NCBI RefSeq assembly: GCF_001552735.1
Contig: NZ_BCRT01000001.1
Coordinates: 170,695-234,694, forward strand
Reading direction: 5' to 3'
DNA length: 64,000 nt
Source: Sanguibacter suarezii NBRC 16159
Lineage (GTDB): Bacteria; Actinomycetota; Actinomycetes; Actinomycetales; Cellulomonadaceae
Part shown: positions 47,494 to 55,874 of the stretch, in pieces
How positions within the stretch are numbered: position 1 is the stretch's first letter
Layout: the number at the start of each line of letters is the position of its first letter
Made by a program: the position numbers and the translations under genes
Notes under the pieces: generated by a model
What the model was told of the DNA's origin: nothing
Database searches by the model: none
What the model saw: only the letters and a program-made list of their open reading frames with translations

Positions 47494-48092
47494 CGAAGAT
47501 CATTGGTGGTTCACTCCACGAGCACCGCGAACAGACTCGCCAACGACTCTTCACCGCACTGTCGACGCTCATGGCCGAGCGCGGCTTCGATGCCATCTCC
47601 TTCGCTGACATCGCCGCGGCAGCCGGGGTGGGTCGAACGGCGGTCTACAACCACTTCTCCGACAAAGAAGCCCTGCTCATGGGCTTCATCACCTTCGAGA
47701 CCGAGCGGTACGTCGAGACCCTCAAGCGGTCCCTCGAAGGAGTCGAGGACCCGCTCCAGCAGCTGCGCACCTATGTGCAGGCGCAAGCGCGGCTCAAGCG
47801 CGTCTTCCACCTCGCCCCCGGGCCGGACCTGCGCACGGTGCTCTCCCGCGGGACCCAGCAGCGGCTGCGCGAGCACGCCGTCGTCGTGGAGGAGATCCTG
47901 CGGGAGATCCTCGCTGCCGGCATCGCGCGCGGGGAGTTCCCCGACCAGGACATCCCCACCTCGGTGGCCCTGGTCAACGCCTGCCTGTCCGGGCGCCAGC
48001 TCCCCGAGGAGCAGCCCGCACGCGACGCCGCGATCGCGGCGACCGAGGCCTTCGTGCTGCGCGCCGTGGGCGCGGAGCTCGTCCGCAGCTGA
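47490..48092 (+). CDS. TetR-family transcriptional regulator
   Basis: A 200-residue regulator. The N-terminal helix-turn-helix is clear: RQRLFTALSTLMAERGFDAISFADIAAAAGVGRTAVYNHFSDKEALL (about 13-60). The rest is the helical ligand-binding domain. ATG 47490 (MPKIIGG) is preferred over an upstream in-frame start that would lie within the operator. The start codon is inside the inverted repeat, so it probably represses itself, with CATGCT 6 nt upstream giving a leaderless message. The haem oxygenase gene lies 193 bp downstream on the same strand and carries a related site, which makes it the likely target. The ligand may be haem or a product of its breakdown; this is inference. Confidence 0.9.
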   Translation: MPKIIGGSLHEHREQTRQRLFTALSTLMAERGFDAISFADIAAAAGVGRTAVYNHFSDKEALLMGFITFETERYVETLKRSLEGVEDPLQQLRTYVQAQARLKRVFHLAPGPDLRTVLSRGTQQRLREHAVVVEEILREILAAGIARGEFPDQDIPTSVALVNACLSGRQLPEEQPARDAAIAATEAFVLRAVGAELVRS

Positions 48093-48208
48093 CGATCTCG
48101 GCGCTGCGGAACCTCGCGCCGTGCCCGGAGAACGCGCAGACTTCCCGCCCTCCGTCTCGCAGAGCGACATTGTGGGACGGGTATGTAGGCGACCCTAAAT
48201 AGATGCGG

Positions 48209-48244
48209 TACCGTTTCTGACAGGTCGTCATGACACCGTGTCAT
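48209..48244 (+). promoter_or_regulatory. Haem oxygenase promoter and TetR-like operator
   Basis: TACCGT (48209-48214) is a good -10 box. Directly after it come TTCTGACAG (48215-48223) and ACACCGTGTCA (48233-48243), the reverse complements of the two segments in the TetR operator, 9 bp apart here against 6 bp there. ATGACACCGTGTCAT (48230-48244) is itself a perfect palindrome. A weak iron-box-like stretch lies at 48186-48200. Confidence 0.65.
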
Positions 48245-48285
48245 CTCCCGCCGGAGCCCGTCGACCCTCGACGAAGGAGCCCACG

Positions 48286-48936
48286 GTGACCTCACTCGCC
48301 ACGGAACAGCCCACCCTGTCCCTGCGACTGCGGGAGGGCACCCGCTCCGAGCACGAGGACGCCGAGCACTCCGGCTACATCAGCAAGCTCATGGGCGGCG
48401 AGCTCGACACGGCCGCCTACGTCTCCCTGGCCAGCCAGCAGTACTTCGTCTACCAGGCGCTGGAAGCCCTCAACGACGCGGTGCGCGCCCTGCCGCAGGG
48501 CGAGTCGCTGCTCTTCGACGAGCTCCAGCGCACGGCCTCCATCGCCGAGGACCTCGCCTTCCTCATCGGCCCGGACTGGCGCGCGCAGATCTCTCCGCTG
48601 CCCGCGACCGTCCAGTACGTCGCTGCCCTCGAGGCCTGCTCCACCTCTCTGCCGCGCTACGCCGCGCACGCCTACACCCGCTACCTCGGCGACCTGTCCG
48701 GAGGCCAGATCATCAAGCGGATGCTCGAGCGTCACTACGGCGTGGGTCCGCAGGGGCTGGCGTTCTACACCTTCGCCGAGATTCCCAAGGCCAAGCCGTT
48801 CAAGGACGTCTACCGCGAACGCCTGGACGCCCTGGTCTTCACCGAGGACGAGATGGCCCTGGCGATCGCCGAGGCCCAGGGGGCCTTCCGCCTCAACCAG
48901 GCTCTCTTCGCGGACCTGGGCGCCATCCACTGCTGA
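48286..48936 (+). CDS. Biliverdin-producing haem oxygenase
   Basis: A 216-residue all-helical haem oxygenase of the HmuO/HO-1 type, which opens haem to biliverdin, CO and Fe2+. The proximal histidine lies in EGTRSEHEDAEHSGY near residue 24, and the distal helix reads YTRYLGDLSGGQIIKRM, with the flexible glycines over the haem. GTG 48286 has AAGGAG 6 nt upstream. Downstream of a TetR gene and of a matching operator, it is probably induced by haem. Together with the HtaA surface protein 35 kb away it points to haem used as an iron source. Confidence 0.94.
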   Translation: MTSLATEQPTLSLRLREGTRSEHEDAEHSGYISKLMGGELDTAAYVSLASQQYFVYQALEALNDAVRALPQGESLLFDELQRTASIAEDLAFLIGPDWRAQISPLPATVQYVAALEACSTSLPRYAAHAYTRYLGDLSGGQIIKRMLERHYGVGPQGLAFYTFAEIPKAKPFKDVYRERLDALVFTEDEMALAIAEAQGAFRLNQALFADLGAIHC

Positions 48937-48981
48937 GCGCCTGCGACCTGGCGCGCTGAGGTCACCGGGTCACACGTGCTG

Positions 48982-49749
48982 TCACAGGTTCCTCTCGGCG
49001 TAGACCACCATCGCGTCGCGGACGAACACGGCCGTGCCCTCCCCCGCCCAGTCGTACGCCGCAGTGAACCGCGCGTCCTCGACGTACATCTGGCCGAGCC
49101 CGGTGAAGTACTCCGCGGTCACCTCCGGTTGGCCCGTGCCGCGTACCGACACGCTCAACCAGGCGTGCTGGCGGCGGGCGAGGTCCTGCGGCGCCTCGTC
49201 GTCGGGCGCCTGGCCTGCGGCCTTCGCATCCGCGAAACCCTGCGCGATGGCCCGCTGCTCGTCGAGGAAGGCGGCCCTCTCCGACGCGGTGAGCGCGGAC
49301 CACCAGGAGTCGCCGGACCGGTAGGCCTGCTCGCCCCACCGCTCGGCGACCTCGCCCTGATAGCGGCCGCGGTCAAAACCGTCGAACATGTTCGTCATCA
49401 TGAGCTCTTCTCCGTTCTCCAGGGACGTGATCGTGCTGCGGACCGATGCGGCCTGGTCCTCGAGCCGCGCCCTCTCCGACTCCAGCCACCGCAGGTGCGC
49501 ACCCAGGGCTCGCACCTCGTCCTCGTCAGAGGCGAGCGCGTCGGCAATGGCAGCGAGGCTCAGGCCCAGGTCACGCAGCATGAGCACCCGTTGCAGGCGC
49601 ACGAGCGCCCCGGCGTCGTAGTAGCGGTAGCCGTTGCTGCCGATCCGGCTCGGTGGCAGCAGCCCGATGTCGTCGTAGTGGCGCAGCGTGCGGCTCGTCG
49701 TGCCGGTGGCACGGGCGATCTGCTGGATGGACCAGTCGCGGTCGGTCAT
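48982..49749 (-). CDS. MerR-family regulator with TipAS ligand domain
   Basis: A 255-residue TipA-type regulator. Residues 1-75 are the MerR winged helix (WSIQQIARATGTTSRTLRHYDDIGLLPPSRIGSNGYRYYDAGAL), a coiled coil follows (about 75-115), and the C-terminal 130 residues match the TipAS globin-like domain that binds thiopeptide and other antibiotics. The shorter ATG 49749 is preferred over GTG 49758, because a TACGGT box lies 7 nt before it. Its own promoter has a 19-bp spacer with a central palindrome, so it should activate itself when it binds a drug. No obvious target gene is adjacent. Confidence 0.9.
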   Translation of the reverse strand: MTDRDWSIQQIARATGTTSRTLRHYDDIGLLPPSRIGSNGYRYYDAGALVRLQRVLMLRDLGLSLAAIADALASDEDEVRALGAHLRWLESERARLEDQAASVRSTITSLENGEELMMTNMFDGFDRGRYQGEVAERWGEQAYRSGDSWWSALTASERAAFLDEQRAIAQGFADAKAAGQAPDDEAPQDLARRQHAWLSVSVRGTGQPEVTAEYFTGLGQMYVEDARFTAAYDWAGEGTAVFVRDAMVVYAERNL

Positions 49750-49756
49750 GAGACTC

Positions 49757-49787
49757 ACCGTAAAGGTTGACGTTGCGTCAAGGTCAA
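49757..49787 (-). promoter_or_regulatory. MerR-type promoter with 19-bp spacer
   Basis: On the minus strand: -35 TTGACC, a 19-bp spacer containing the palindrome TTGACGCAACGTCAA, -10 TACGGT, then 7 nt to ATG 49749. The over-long spacer with a central dyad is the classic MerR activator architecture. Confidence 0.75.
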
Positions 49788-49909
49788 CCCCCTGGCGTGG
49801 ACACCGACGCAGGCCGAGCGGCGGAGGGGACGAGCCGGGTACTCGGGTGGCGCGCTGGGCGGCGTCGGGCGGCTAGGAGGACGCGGTCCGGTGGTGCAGA
49901 CTGGCACCT

Positions 49910-50680
49910 ATGTCCCTCTTTGAAGAGACCCTGACCGGGGGCAATGTCGCTGCCAGCGTGGTTCTCGTCCATGATCCCCTGCTCGGCGCCACCGTCCGCA
50001 AGCCCGCCACCGTCGCCACGCCCGCCGTCCACGCGCTCCTTGTCCACCTCGCTGACGTGGGCTTCGACGCAGCGCCCCGATCCTTCGGCATCGACGCCCA
50101 GAACCGGCACGTCCTCGAGTACATCCCCGGCACCATGGCCAACGCCATGCCGGCGATGACCCGCACCGAGCTCACCCGGGTCGGCGCGATGGTGCGCGAC
50201 CTGCACGACGCGACCACGTCCTTCGTCCCGCCGCCCGGGGCGGTGTGGGACGTGGGGATCCCCGCGGACCGCGACGACCTCGTCTGCCACCACGACATCG
50301 CCCCGTGGAACCTCGTGCGCGACGGCGACCGCTGGGTGATCATCGACTGGGACGGTGCCGGTCCGGGCTCACGGCTGTGGGACCTGGCCTACGCCGCGCA
50401 CGGGTTCGTCCCGCTGCACGCCGGTGGCGACCCCGCCGTCGACGGCCCCCGCCTGCGGGCCCTGGTCGACGGCTACGGGGTGAGCGCCCACCAGCGCCCC
50501 CGGTTCGTCCAGCTCACCGCGGACCACACCCGAGCCATGTACGACCTCCTGGTCGACGGCGCCCGCACCGGCACGCAGCCGTGGGCGACGCTGCACGCCG
50601 ACGGCCACGCCGACCACTGGGGCCCGGCCGCCGACTACATCACCCGCCACCGCGCCGACTTCCGCGCCGCCCTGCGCTGA
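49910..50680 (+). CDS. Aminoglycoside-phosphotransferase-like kinase
   Basis: A 256-residue protein of the APH/choline kinase fold. The catalytic loop VCHHDIAPWNLV carries the aspartate base and the metal asparagine, and VIIDWDGAGPGSRLWDLAYAAH holds the DFG-like aspartate. The usual N-terminal lysine region is present as ATVRKPA. Family members phosphorylate aminoglycosides, choline or other small alcohols; without close recognition, resistance should not be assumed. A CAGACT box stands 7 nt before ATG 49910, a weak leaderless signal, and no ribosome site is visible. Confidence 0.83.
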   Translation: MSLFEETLTGGNVAASVVLVHDPLLGATVRKPATVATPAVHALLVHLADVGFDAAPRSFGIDAQNRHVLEYIPGTMANAMPAMTRTELTRVGAMVRDLHDATTSFVPPPGAVWDVGIPADRDDLVCHHDIAPWNLVRDGDRWVIIDWDGAGPGSRLWDLAYAAHGFVPLHAGGDPAVDGPRLRALVDGYGVSAHQRPRFVQLTADHTRAMYDLLVDGARTGTQPWATLHADGHADHWGPAADYITRHRADFRAALR

Positions 50681-50783
50681 CCAGCCGGGTCCCGACCCGT
50701 CCGACCAGACCGACCGGCTGGCTGACTGGCTGGCTGACTGACGCAGCCAAGCCGTCCCGGCTCCGGAAGTCGATGGTCCCACC

Positions 50784-50849
50784 GAGGTCGTCTATCAGGT
50801 GCGAGGTCGTCTATCTGAACAGACGACCTCGCACCTGATAGACGACCTC
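50784..50849. repeat. 66-bp palindromic repeat, copy 3
   Basis: Identical over all 66 bp to copy 1 at 9990-10055, in the same loop orientation, with one extra flanking C-G pair (50783/50850). It sits between two convergent genes. The next 85 bp to the right are very G-rich (runs of GGGG and GGCGGGGC), which may favour unusual DNA structure. The rest of the 256-bp gap has the short direct repeat CTGGCTGACTGG and no visible gene. Confidence 0.95.
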
Positions 50850-50936
50850 GCGGGGCGCGCGAGCGGGAGACGGCGGGGCGGGAGGCGGGGCGGGGAGGAA
50901 CGGGAGGGGCGGAGGCGGGCGGGGCGGGAGGTAGCG

Positions 50937-51596
50937 TCAGCCGAGCAGGGCCGTGACCAGCTCGGCGGGGGTGGAGACCACGGCGCGGGGGGCGGCTGCG
51001 TCGTGCTCGCCGGGGGCGGCGTAGCCCCAGGTCACCGCGATGGTGTCGATGCCGTGGGCGCGCGCCCCGAGGATGTCGTGCTCACGGTCGCCGACCATGA
51101 CCGTCTCCGACATCGGCGGCAGGCCCTCGCCAGTCGCCGCGGTCTTGAGCGCGTGGGCGATCACGTCGGCCTTGGTGGTGCGGGTGCCGTCCAGACTCGC
51201 CCCGCAGATCGCCTCGAAGAAGCCGTCGAGCTCGAAGTGCTCGAGGATCTGACGGGCGAAGACCTCGGGCTTGGACGTCGCCACGACGAGCCGGACACCG
51301 GCCTCGCGCAGCGCGGTCAGCGCCTCGCGGATGCCCGGGTACACGGAGTTGTCGAGCATCCCGCCGCCGGTGAAGGCCACCCGGTAGGCCGCCACGAACT
51401 CCTCGACCCGCTCGGGGGGCACCCCGTTGCTCACGGCGCTCTCTTGGATCGGCGGACCGACCACCAGGCGCAGGTCCTCGGCGCTCGGGCGCGCGATGCC
51501 CAGTGCGTCGAAGGCGGAGGTGATCGAGGCGACGATGCCGGGAGCGGAGTCGGTGAGGGTCCCGTCGAGGTCGACGAGCGCGAGGGAGGTGGTCAT
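50937..51596 (-). CDS. Phosphoglycolate-phosphatase-like HAD hydrolase
   Basis: A 219-residue HAD phosphatase with a small helical cap, of the Gph/pyrophosphatase subgroup. Motif I is LVDLDGTLTDS (catalytic aspartates near residues 9 and 11), motif II is VVATSKP, motif III is the lysine in TRTTKADV and motif IV is VMVGDREHDILGA. It may act on phosphoglycolate or another small phosphate ester. GAGAGGA lies 7 nt before ATG 51596. It converges on the kinase gene, with the palindromic repeat between them. Confidence 0.9.
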   Translation of the reverse strand: MTTSLALVDLDGTLTDSAPGIVASITSAFDALGIARPSAEDLRLVVGPPIQESAVSNGVPPERVEEFVAAYRVAFTGGGMLDNSVYPGIREALTALREAGVRLVVATSKPEVFARQILEHFELDGFFEAICGASLDGTRTTKADVIAHALKTAATGEGLPPMSETVMVGDREHDILGARAHGIDTIAVTWGYAAPGEHDAAAPRAVVSTPAELVTALLG

Positions 51597-51648
51597 GGCT
51601 CGATCCTCTCATCACGCCCGGCGACCCCGGACTGTGCGGGCGTCGTCC

Positions 51649-53574
51649 TCAGCCGTGCAGCGGGAGCGTCAGGCTCGCCGGTCCGCCGGTGACCACGCGG
51701 ACCGGGACACCCCAGTCTTGCTGGGCCAGGTGGCACGCCGGGTACTCGATCGCCGGGTCCGCGTCGCAGCTCGCAGCCTGCGCGGTGACGTGCAGCACGC
51801 CCTCGCTGACCGCGGGGTTGAGCACCAGCCGGCGCTCGAGCGGCCCGGCGTCCCCCGCGCCCTCGAGCAGCAGCTCCGGCGGGGTGGCAGATACCTGCAG
51901 GCGGGTCGAAGGACCGAAGCGGTCGTCGTACTTCTGCCCCGCGGCCGGGGTGAACACGACGTCGAGCGCCAGCTCGCCGGGGCCCACCTCGGTGACCGGA
52001 CGTCGCGTGCGGTGCGCACCGGCGTCGAGCACCTGGCCGGCGAGGGTGGCCGGCAGCGCCACCCGGGTGAGGCGGTGGGCGGCCGACTCGACCACGAGCA
52101 GCAGCACCCGGTCCCCCTCGACCTGCACGACGACGTCGCTCGGCTCGGCGAGCCCCGTCGCCAGCGTGGTCACCTCGTCGGTGGCCGGATCGTACCGGCG
52201 CAGCGCCCCGTTGTACGTGTCGGCGACGACGACGGAACCGTCTGGCAGCACGACGACGCCGAGCGGGTGCTGCAGCAGCGCCTGGCCGGCCGCGCCGTCG
52301 CGGTGGCCGAAGTCGAACAGACCCTGGCCGACGGCGGTGTGCACCTCGAGGCCGTCGCCCAGGGATGAGATCCCGGAGACCGGCCCGTCCAGCCAGCGCA
52401 GCGCGGACGTCTCAGAGTCCGCGACCCACAACCGGCCGTCGCCGCCCAGCGCCAGGCCGGAGGGCTGCGCGAACCAGGCCCCAGCGGCTGGCCCGTCCTG
52501 AAGACCCTCGTTCATGGTCCCGGCGAGCAGCCCGAGCTTCCCGTCGTCGACCGCCCACAGCGTGTGATGGCCCGCCATCGCGACGACGAACCCGAGGCCA
52601 GGCACCCACTCGACATCCCACGGCGAGGACAGCTTGACCCCGTCCGGGTCGTAGGTGACCTCCGGGGAGAACGGCGCCCAGCCGTCCGCGCTGACGACGT
52701 TCTCCGCGCCGCCGACCATGAACTGCGCGCCGGTCCCGGCGTAGGTGGTCACGTGCCCGTCAGCCAAGCGCACCCCGCGCAGGGCATGGTTGACGGTGTC
52801 GGCCACGAGCACATCGAAGCCGTAGGTCTCCCGCTCGGCCTCGGGCACCAGGCACAGGCCGTTCGGCTCGCTGAACCGGGCGTCGTCGGGCCCGCCGTCG
52901 ACGAGCCCGCGCTCACCGGAGCCGATGCGCCGCACGAGGGCCTCGCCGTCGGGCAGGAGCTCGGCGAGGGAGTGGTGGCCCGCGTCGGCCACGAGGAGGT
53001 TGCCGCTCGGCAAGGTGATCGCCTTGGCTGGGAACCGCAGCGTGCCCGACGACGGCGTGGGCGGCACGTAGGGCCCCTCGCCCTGGGCGGCGGGACGCAG
53101 CGTGCCCTTGGCGCGGTGCTCCGCGGCGAGGTCGCGGACGAGGATCTCGAGGTTGCGGGCATGCCCCTCCCCCGCCATCTGCGCCACGACGTAGCCCTCG
53201 GGGTCGATGACGACGAGGGTGGGCCAGGCGCGGGCGGCGTAGGCGGACCACGTCACCAGGTCCGGGTCGTCCAGGACGGGGTGGTGCACCTCGTAGCGGT
53301 CGACGGCGGCCGCGAGCGCGACCGGGTCGGCCTCGTGGACGAACTTCGGGGAGTGCACGCCGATGATGACCAGCTCGTCGCGGTGGGCCTCCTCAAGCTC
53401 GCGCAGCTCGTCCAGGACGTGCAGGCAGTTGACGCAGCAGAAGGTCCAGAAGTCCAGGACGACGATCGAGCCGCGCAGGTCGGCGAGCGTCACGTCCTTG
53501 CCGCCGGTGTTGAGCCACCCCCGCCCGACGAGCTCACTGGCACGGACACGGGGCAGGCGGTTCGGAGTACTCAC
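51649..53574 (-). CDS. Thioredoxin-like protein with NHL-repeat propeller
   Basis: A 641-residue two-domain protein. Residues 1-165 have a thioredoxin fold of the TlpA/AhpC class with the redox motif in VLDFWTFCCVNCLHVLDEL (CVNC) and an AWPTLVVIDPEG cis-proline region. The rest is a beta-propeller of NHL repeats (for example LADAGHHSLAELLPDGE, VVADTYNGALRRYDP) and a C-terminal beta domain. No signal peptide is seen, so it is probably cytoplasmic. This architecture, also found in animal NHLRC2, lacks a settled bacterial function. GTG 53574 (VSTPNRLPRVRASEL) excludes an unlikely proline-rich leader encoded by upstream sequence. Confidence 0.88.
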   Translation of the reverse strand: MSTPNRLPRVRASELVGRGWLNTGGKDVTLADLRGSIVVLDFWTFCCVNCLHVLDELRELEEAHRDELVIIGVHSPKFVHEADPVALAAAVDRYEVHHPVLDDPDLVTWSAYAARAWPTLVVIDPEGYVVAQMAGEGHARNLEILVRDLAAEHRAKGTLRPAAQGEGPYVPPTPSSGTLRFPAKAITLPSGNLLVADAGHHSLAELLPDGEALVRRIGSGERGLVDGGPDDARFSEPNGLCLVPEAERETYGFDVLVADTVNHALRGVRLADGHVTTYAGTGAQFMVGGAENVVSADGWAPFSPEVTYDPDGVKLSSPWDVEWVPGLGFVVAMAGHHTLWAVDDGKLGLLAGTMNEGLQDGPAAGAWFAQPSGLALGGDGRLWVADSETSALRWLDGPVSGISSLGDGLEVHTAVGQGLFDFGHRDGAAGQALLQHPLGVVVLPDGSVVVADTYNGALRRYDPATDEVTTLATGLAEPSDVVVQVEGDRVLLLVVESAAHRLTRVALPATLAGQVLDAGAHRTRRPVTEVGPGELALDVVFTPAAGQKYDDRFGPSTRLQVSATPPELLLEGAGDAGPLERRLVLNPAVSEGVLHVTAQAASCDADPAIEYPACHLAQQDWGVPVRVVTGGPASLTLPLHG

Positions 53575-53618
53575 GCCCCCAGTCAAACATCCCACCCACC
53601 CCCGCCCCGCACCCCCTC

Positions 53619-53682
53619 CGCTGAGTGCACGATTTTGTGCGCGACACACCGGTGCGACACGCGCATTTTCGTACACCCAGCG
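53619..53682. repeat. Imperfect 64-bp palindrome
   Basis: The left arm begins CGCTGAGTGCACGATTTTG and the right arm, read in reverse complement, begins CGCTGGGTGTACGAAAATG, followed in both by GCGCG. The two arms agree at most positions around a central ACCGGT. It lies in the 140-bp gap between the NHL-thioredoxin and S9 peptidase genes. It is not related in sequence to the GAGGTCGTCT element but has nearly the same length. Confidence 0.6.
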
Positions 53683-53689
53683 GGTGCGT

Positions 53690-53712
53690 GGGGGGGTGGG
53701 CGGGTGGGTGGG
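53690..53712 (+). other. Predicted G-quadruplex motif
   Basis: Five G runs of at least three (53690-53696, 53698-53700, 53702-53704, 53706-53708, 53710-53712) separated by single bases. It lies on the plus strand 2 bp from the peptidase stop codon, which is read on the minus strand, so the G-rich strand is the template. Confidence 0.6.
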
Positions 53713-53714
53713 TG

Positions 53715-55847
53715 TTAGCCGAGGGTGGTGGGGAGGGGGCGGGTCTCGCCCAGGACGTGCTCGGCGAGGAAGGCCTGGATGACCTCGTTCCAGACGATGA
53801 CGTTCTGGGGCTTGAGCACCCAGTGGTTCTCGTCGGGGAAGTAGAGGAAGCGGTGCACGGTCTCCCCGCGGGCGTCGGCCGGCAGGCCGGACTTGGCGAG
53901 CAGGTCGGACCACAGGCTCATGCCCTCCCCGATCGGCACGCGGTAGTCCTTGTCACCGTGGATGACGAGCATCGGCGTGACGATGTTCGCCACGAAGGCG
54001 TTCGGCGAGCTGGCCGCGGCCATCTCCGGGGTCATCTCGCGGTCCCAGAGCGTGGCAGTGTCGGTCGTGGGACCGAAGTGCTCGAGCGACCACAGGCCGG
54101 CATGGCTGACGATCGCCTGGAAGCGGTCCGTGTGCCCGGCCACCCAGTTGGCCATGTACCCGCCGAAGGATCCGCCGAGGGCGGCCGTGCGGGTCGCGTC
54201 GATCTCCGGCAGGGCTTCGGCCGCGTCGGTGATGGCCATGAGGTCGGTATAGGGAGTCTGCCCCCACGCGCCCCAGCCGCGCTCGATGAACGCCTGCCCG
54301 TACCCGGTCGACAGCGCCGGGTCCGGCAGCAGCACGGCGTAGCCCTGAGCGACGAGCAGCCACGGGTTCCACCGCCAGCTCCAGGCGTTCCAGGAGTTCA
54401 GCGGTCCACCGTGGATGAGGAGCAGCAGCGGGGCAGGAGCCTCGGGGCCGGCGTCGTGCGGCAGGGCGAGGAAGGCTCGGACCCGTGCGCCGTCGGGCGC
54501 CGTGGTCTCCACCTCGGTGAGCACCCCAGGCAGGGTGGGCGACGTCGTCGGGCCGGCCAGCGCTGTGGCGGGGACGGGGCTGCCGGTCCCCAGCGCGGTC
54601 GCCAGGTCGACAACGACCGGCACCGGAGGTTCGAGGTAGCTGCTCCGCAGCGCGTAGACGGACGCACCGTCCGGGGAGACCTGGAGGTCGGTGAAGACGG
54701 CGTCGTCGCTGGTCACGCGGGTCACCTCGGCGCCGGTGGCGGCCGCGTCGAGGGCGAGATGGAAGATCGGGCCGCGCCCGTCGTCGTTGGCGGTCACCAG
54801 CAGCCCGTCGGAGTCCGGCAGCCAGGTGACCGAGGTGGGCCAGCGGTCCCACGTGCTGGCCAGCGGGCGGGCCGCACCCCCGAGGAGGTCGACGACGCCG
54901 AGGGTCACCGTCGGCGCCACCTCAGCGGAGCTGCGGCTCTCTCGGATGTACGCGACCCAGGCGCCGTCCGGGGAGATCTGGGGGCAGCCGTAGCTCGACT
55001 CGCCGTCGTCGACGAGCACCCGGGTGTCCCCGCTCGCGGTGTCGATCGCCGCCAGGACGACCCGGTAGCTCCCCCGCGCCTCGGCGACCATCCAGGTGGT
55101 CACGGCGGTGGTTCCGTCGAAGGAGAGGACGGCTGACTGCTCCCGCAGGGCGGTGCCCGCCCCCGGCGTGAGGTCACGCAGGGTGATCGCGGGGTCCACC
55201 TCCTCGGGGGTCGCCGCGACGCCGGGGATCTCCCCGTGCAGCGGTGCGCCGCCGACTCCGGGCAGCTCGCCCAGGAACAGGTGGGGCGCGGCGGGGCCCA
55301 GGTCGTGGTCCCAGTGCCGTACCGGGAAGCCGGTGTGCAGGATGGCGGAGACCTTGGTCGACGCGCGCGCCGCGCGCAGCTCGTCGTCGTGGGCGGGGTC
55401 GGTCGCGGACGGCAGGACGTCCGAGCGCAGCAGCACCACTGGTGCGCCGGCCGCTGCGTGCGGTGCACTGATCCCCGCGCCGCGGGAGGCGACCACGCGC
55501 GCCTCGCCGCCGCCGGCAGGCAGCAGCCACAGCGCGCGAGGCGGGTCCTGCACCTCCCCCGACTGGGGGTCAGGGCGGGCGGAGGCGAAGATGAGGTCGC
55601 CGTCGACGGTGAAGGCCGGGTTCTGCTCGCCGGCGGCGCTGCGGGTCAGCCGCTGGGCGGGACGGTGCCCGTGCGGGTCGACCTCCCACAGCGCCGTGCC
55701 GTAGCCGGTGCCGGCCGCGTCGAGGGTGGTGACGGTGGTGACGAGCCGGGTGCCGTCCGGGGACAGCGTCAGCCCGCTCAGCCGCGGGAGCGCGACATAC
55801 TCGTCCATCGCGTGGAAAGGGGCTGGCCCGCCGTCGCCGTAGGTCAT
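53715..55847 (-). CDS. S9-family prolyl-oligopeptidase-like peptidase
   Basis: A 710-residue serine peptidase of the acylaminoacyl-peptidase/DPP subgroup. The N-terminal 430 residues are a WD40-like propeller (LSPDGTRLVTT, ISPDGAWVAYI, VSPDGASVYAL repeats). The C-terminal hydrolase domain has LLLLIHGGPLNSW (oxyanion), GGSFGGYMANW with the nucleophile serine, HGDKDYRVP with the aspartate and PDENHW with the histidine. No signal peptide, so it is probably cytoplasmic and acts on short or N-acylated peptides. The ribosome site before ATG 55847 is weak. Confidence 0.92.
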   Translation of the reverse strand: MTYGDGGPAPFHAMDEYVALPRLSGLTLSPDGTRLVTTVTTLDAAGTGYGTALWEVDPHGHRPAQRLTRSAAGEQNPAFTVDGDLIFASARPDPQSGEVQDPPRALWLLPAGGGEARVVASRGAGISAPHAAAGAPVVLLRSDVLPSATDPAHDDELRAARASTKVSAILHTGFPVRHWDHDLGPAAPHLFLGELPGVGGAPLHGEIPGVAATPEEVDPAITLRDLTPGAGTALREQSAVLSFDGTTAVTTWMVAEARGSYRVVLAAIDTASGDTRVLVDDGESSYGCPQISPDGAWVAYIRESRSSAEVAPTVTLGVVDLLGGAARPLASTWDRWPTSVTWLPDSDGLLVTANDDGRGPIFHLALDAAATGAEVTRVTSDDAVFTDLQVSPDGASVYALRSSYLEPPVPVVVDLATALGTGSPVPATALAGPTTSPTLPGVLTEVETTAPDGARVRAFLALPHDAGPEAPAPLLLLIHGGPLNSWNAWSWRWNPWLLVAQGYAVLLPDPALSTGYGQAFIERGWGAWGQTPYTDLMAITDAAEALPEIDATRTAALGGSFGGYMANWVAGHTDRFQAIVSHAGLWSLEHFGPTTDTATLWDREMTPEMAAASSPNAFVANIVTPMLVIHGDKDYRVPIGEGMSLWSDLLAKSGLPADARGETVHRFLYFPDENHWVLKPQNVIVWNEVIQAFLAEHVLGETRPLPTTLG

Positions 55848-55874
55848 GTCACCGTCCGTCCGCCACCCGCTTCG

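Noticed and set aside
48186..48200. IdeR box before haem oxygenase
   Set aside because: TAGG and CCTAA are present but the spacing is wrong for the DtxR/IdeR palindrome; the TetR-like site is the stronger signal.
49910..50680. Confirmed aminoglycoside resistance gene
   Set aside because: Only the general kinase fold is visible; no subfamily-specific substrate residues could be recognised.
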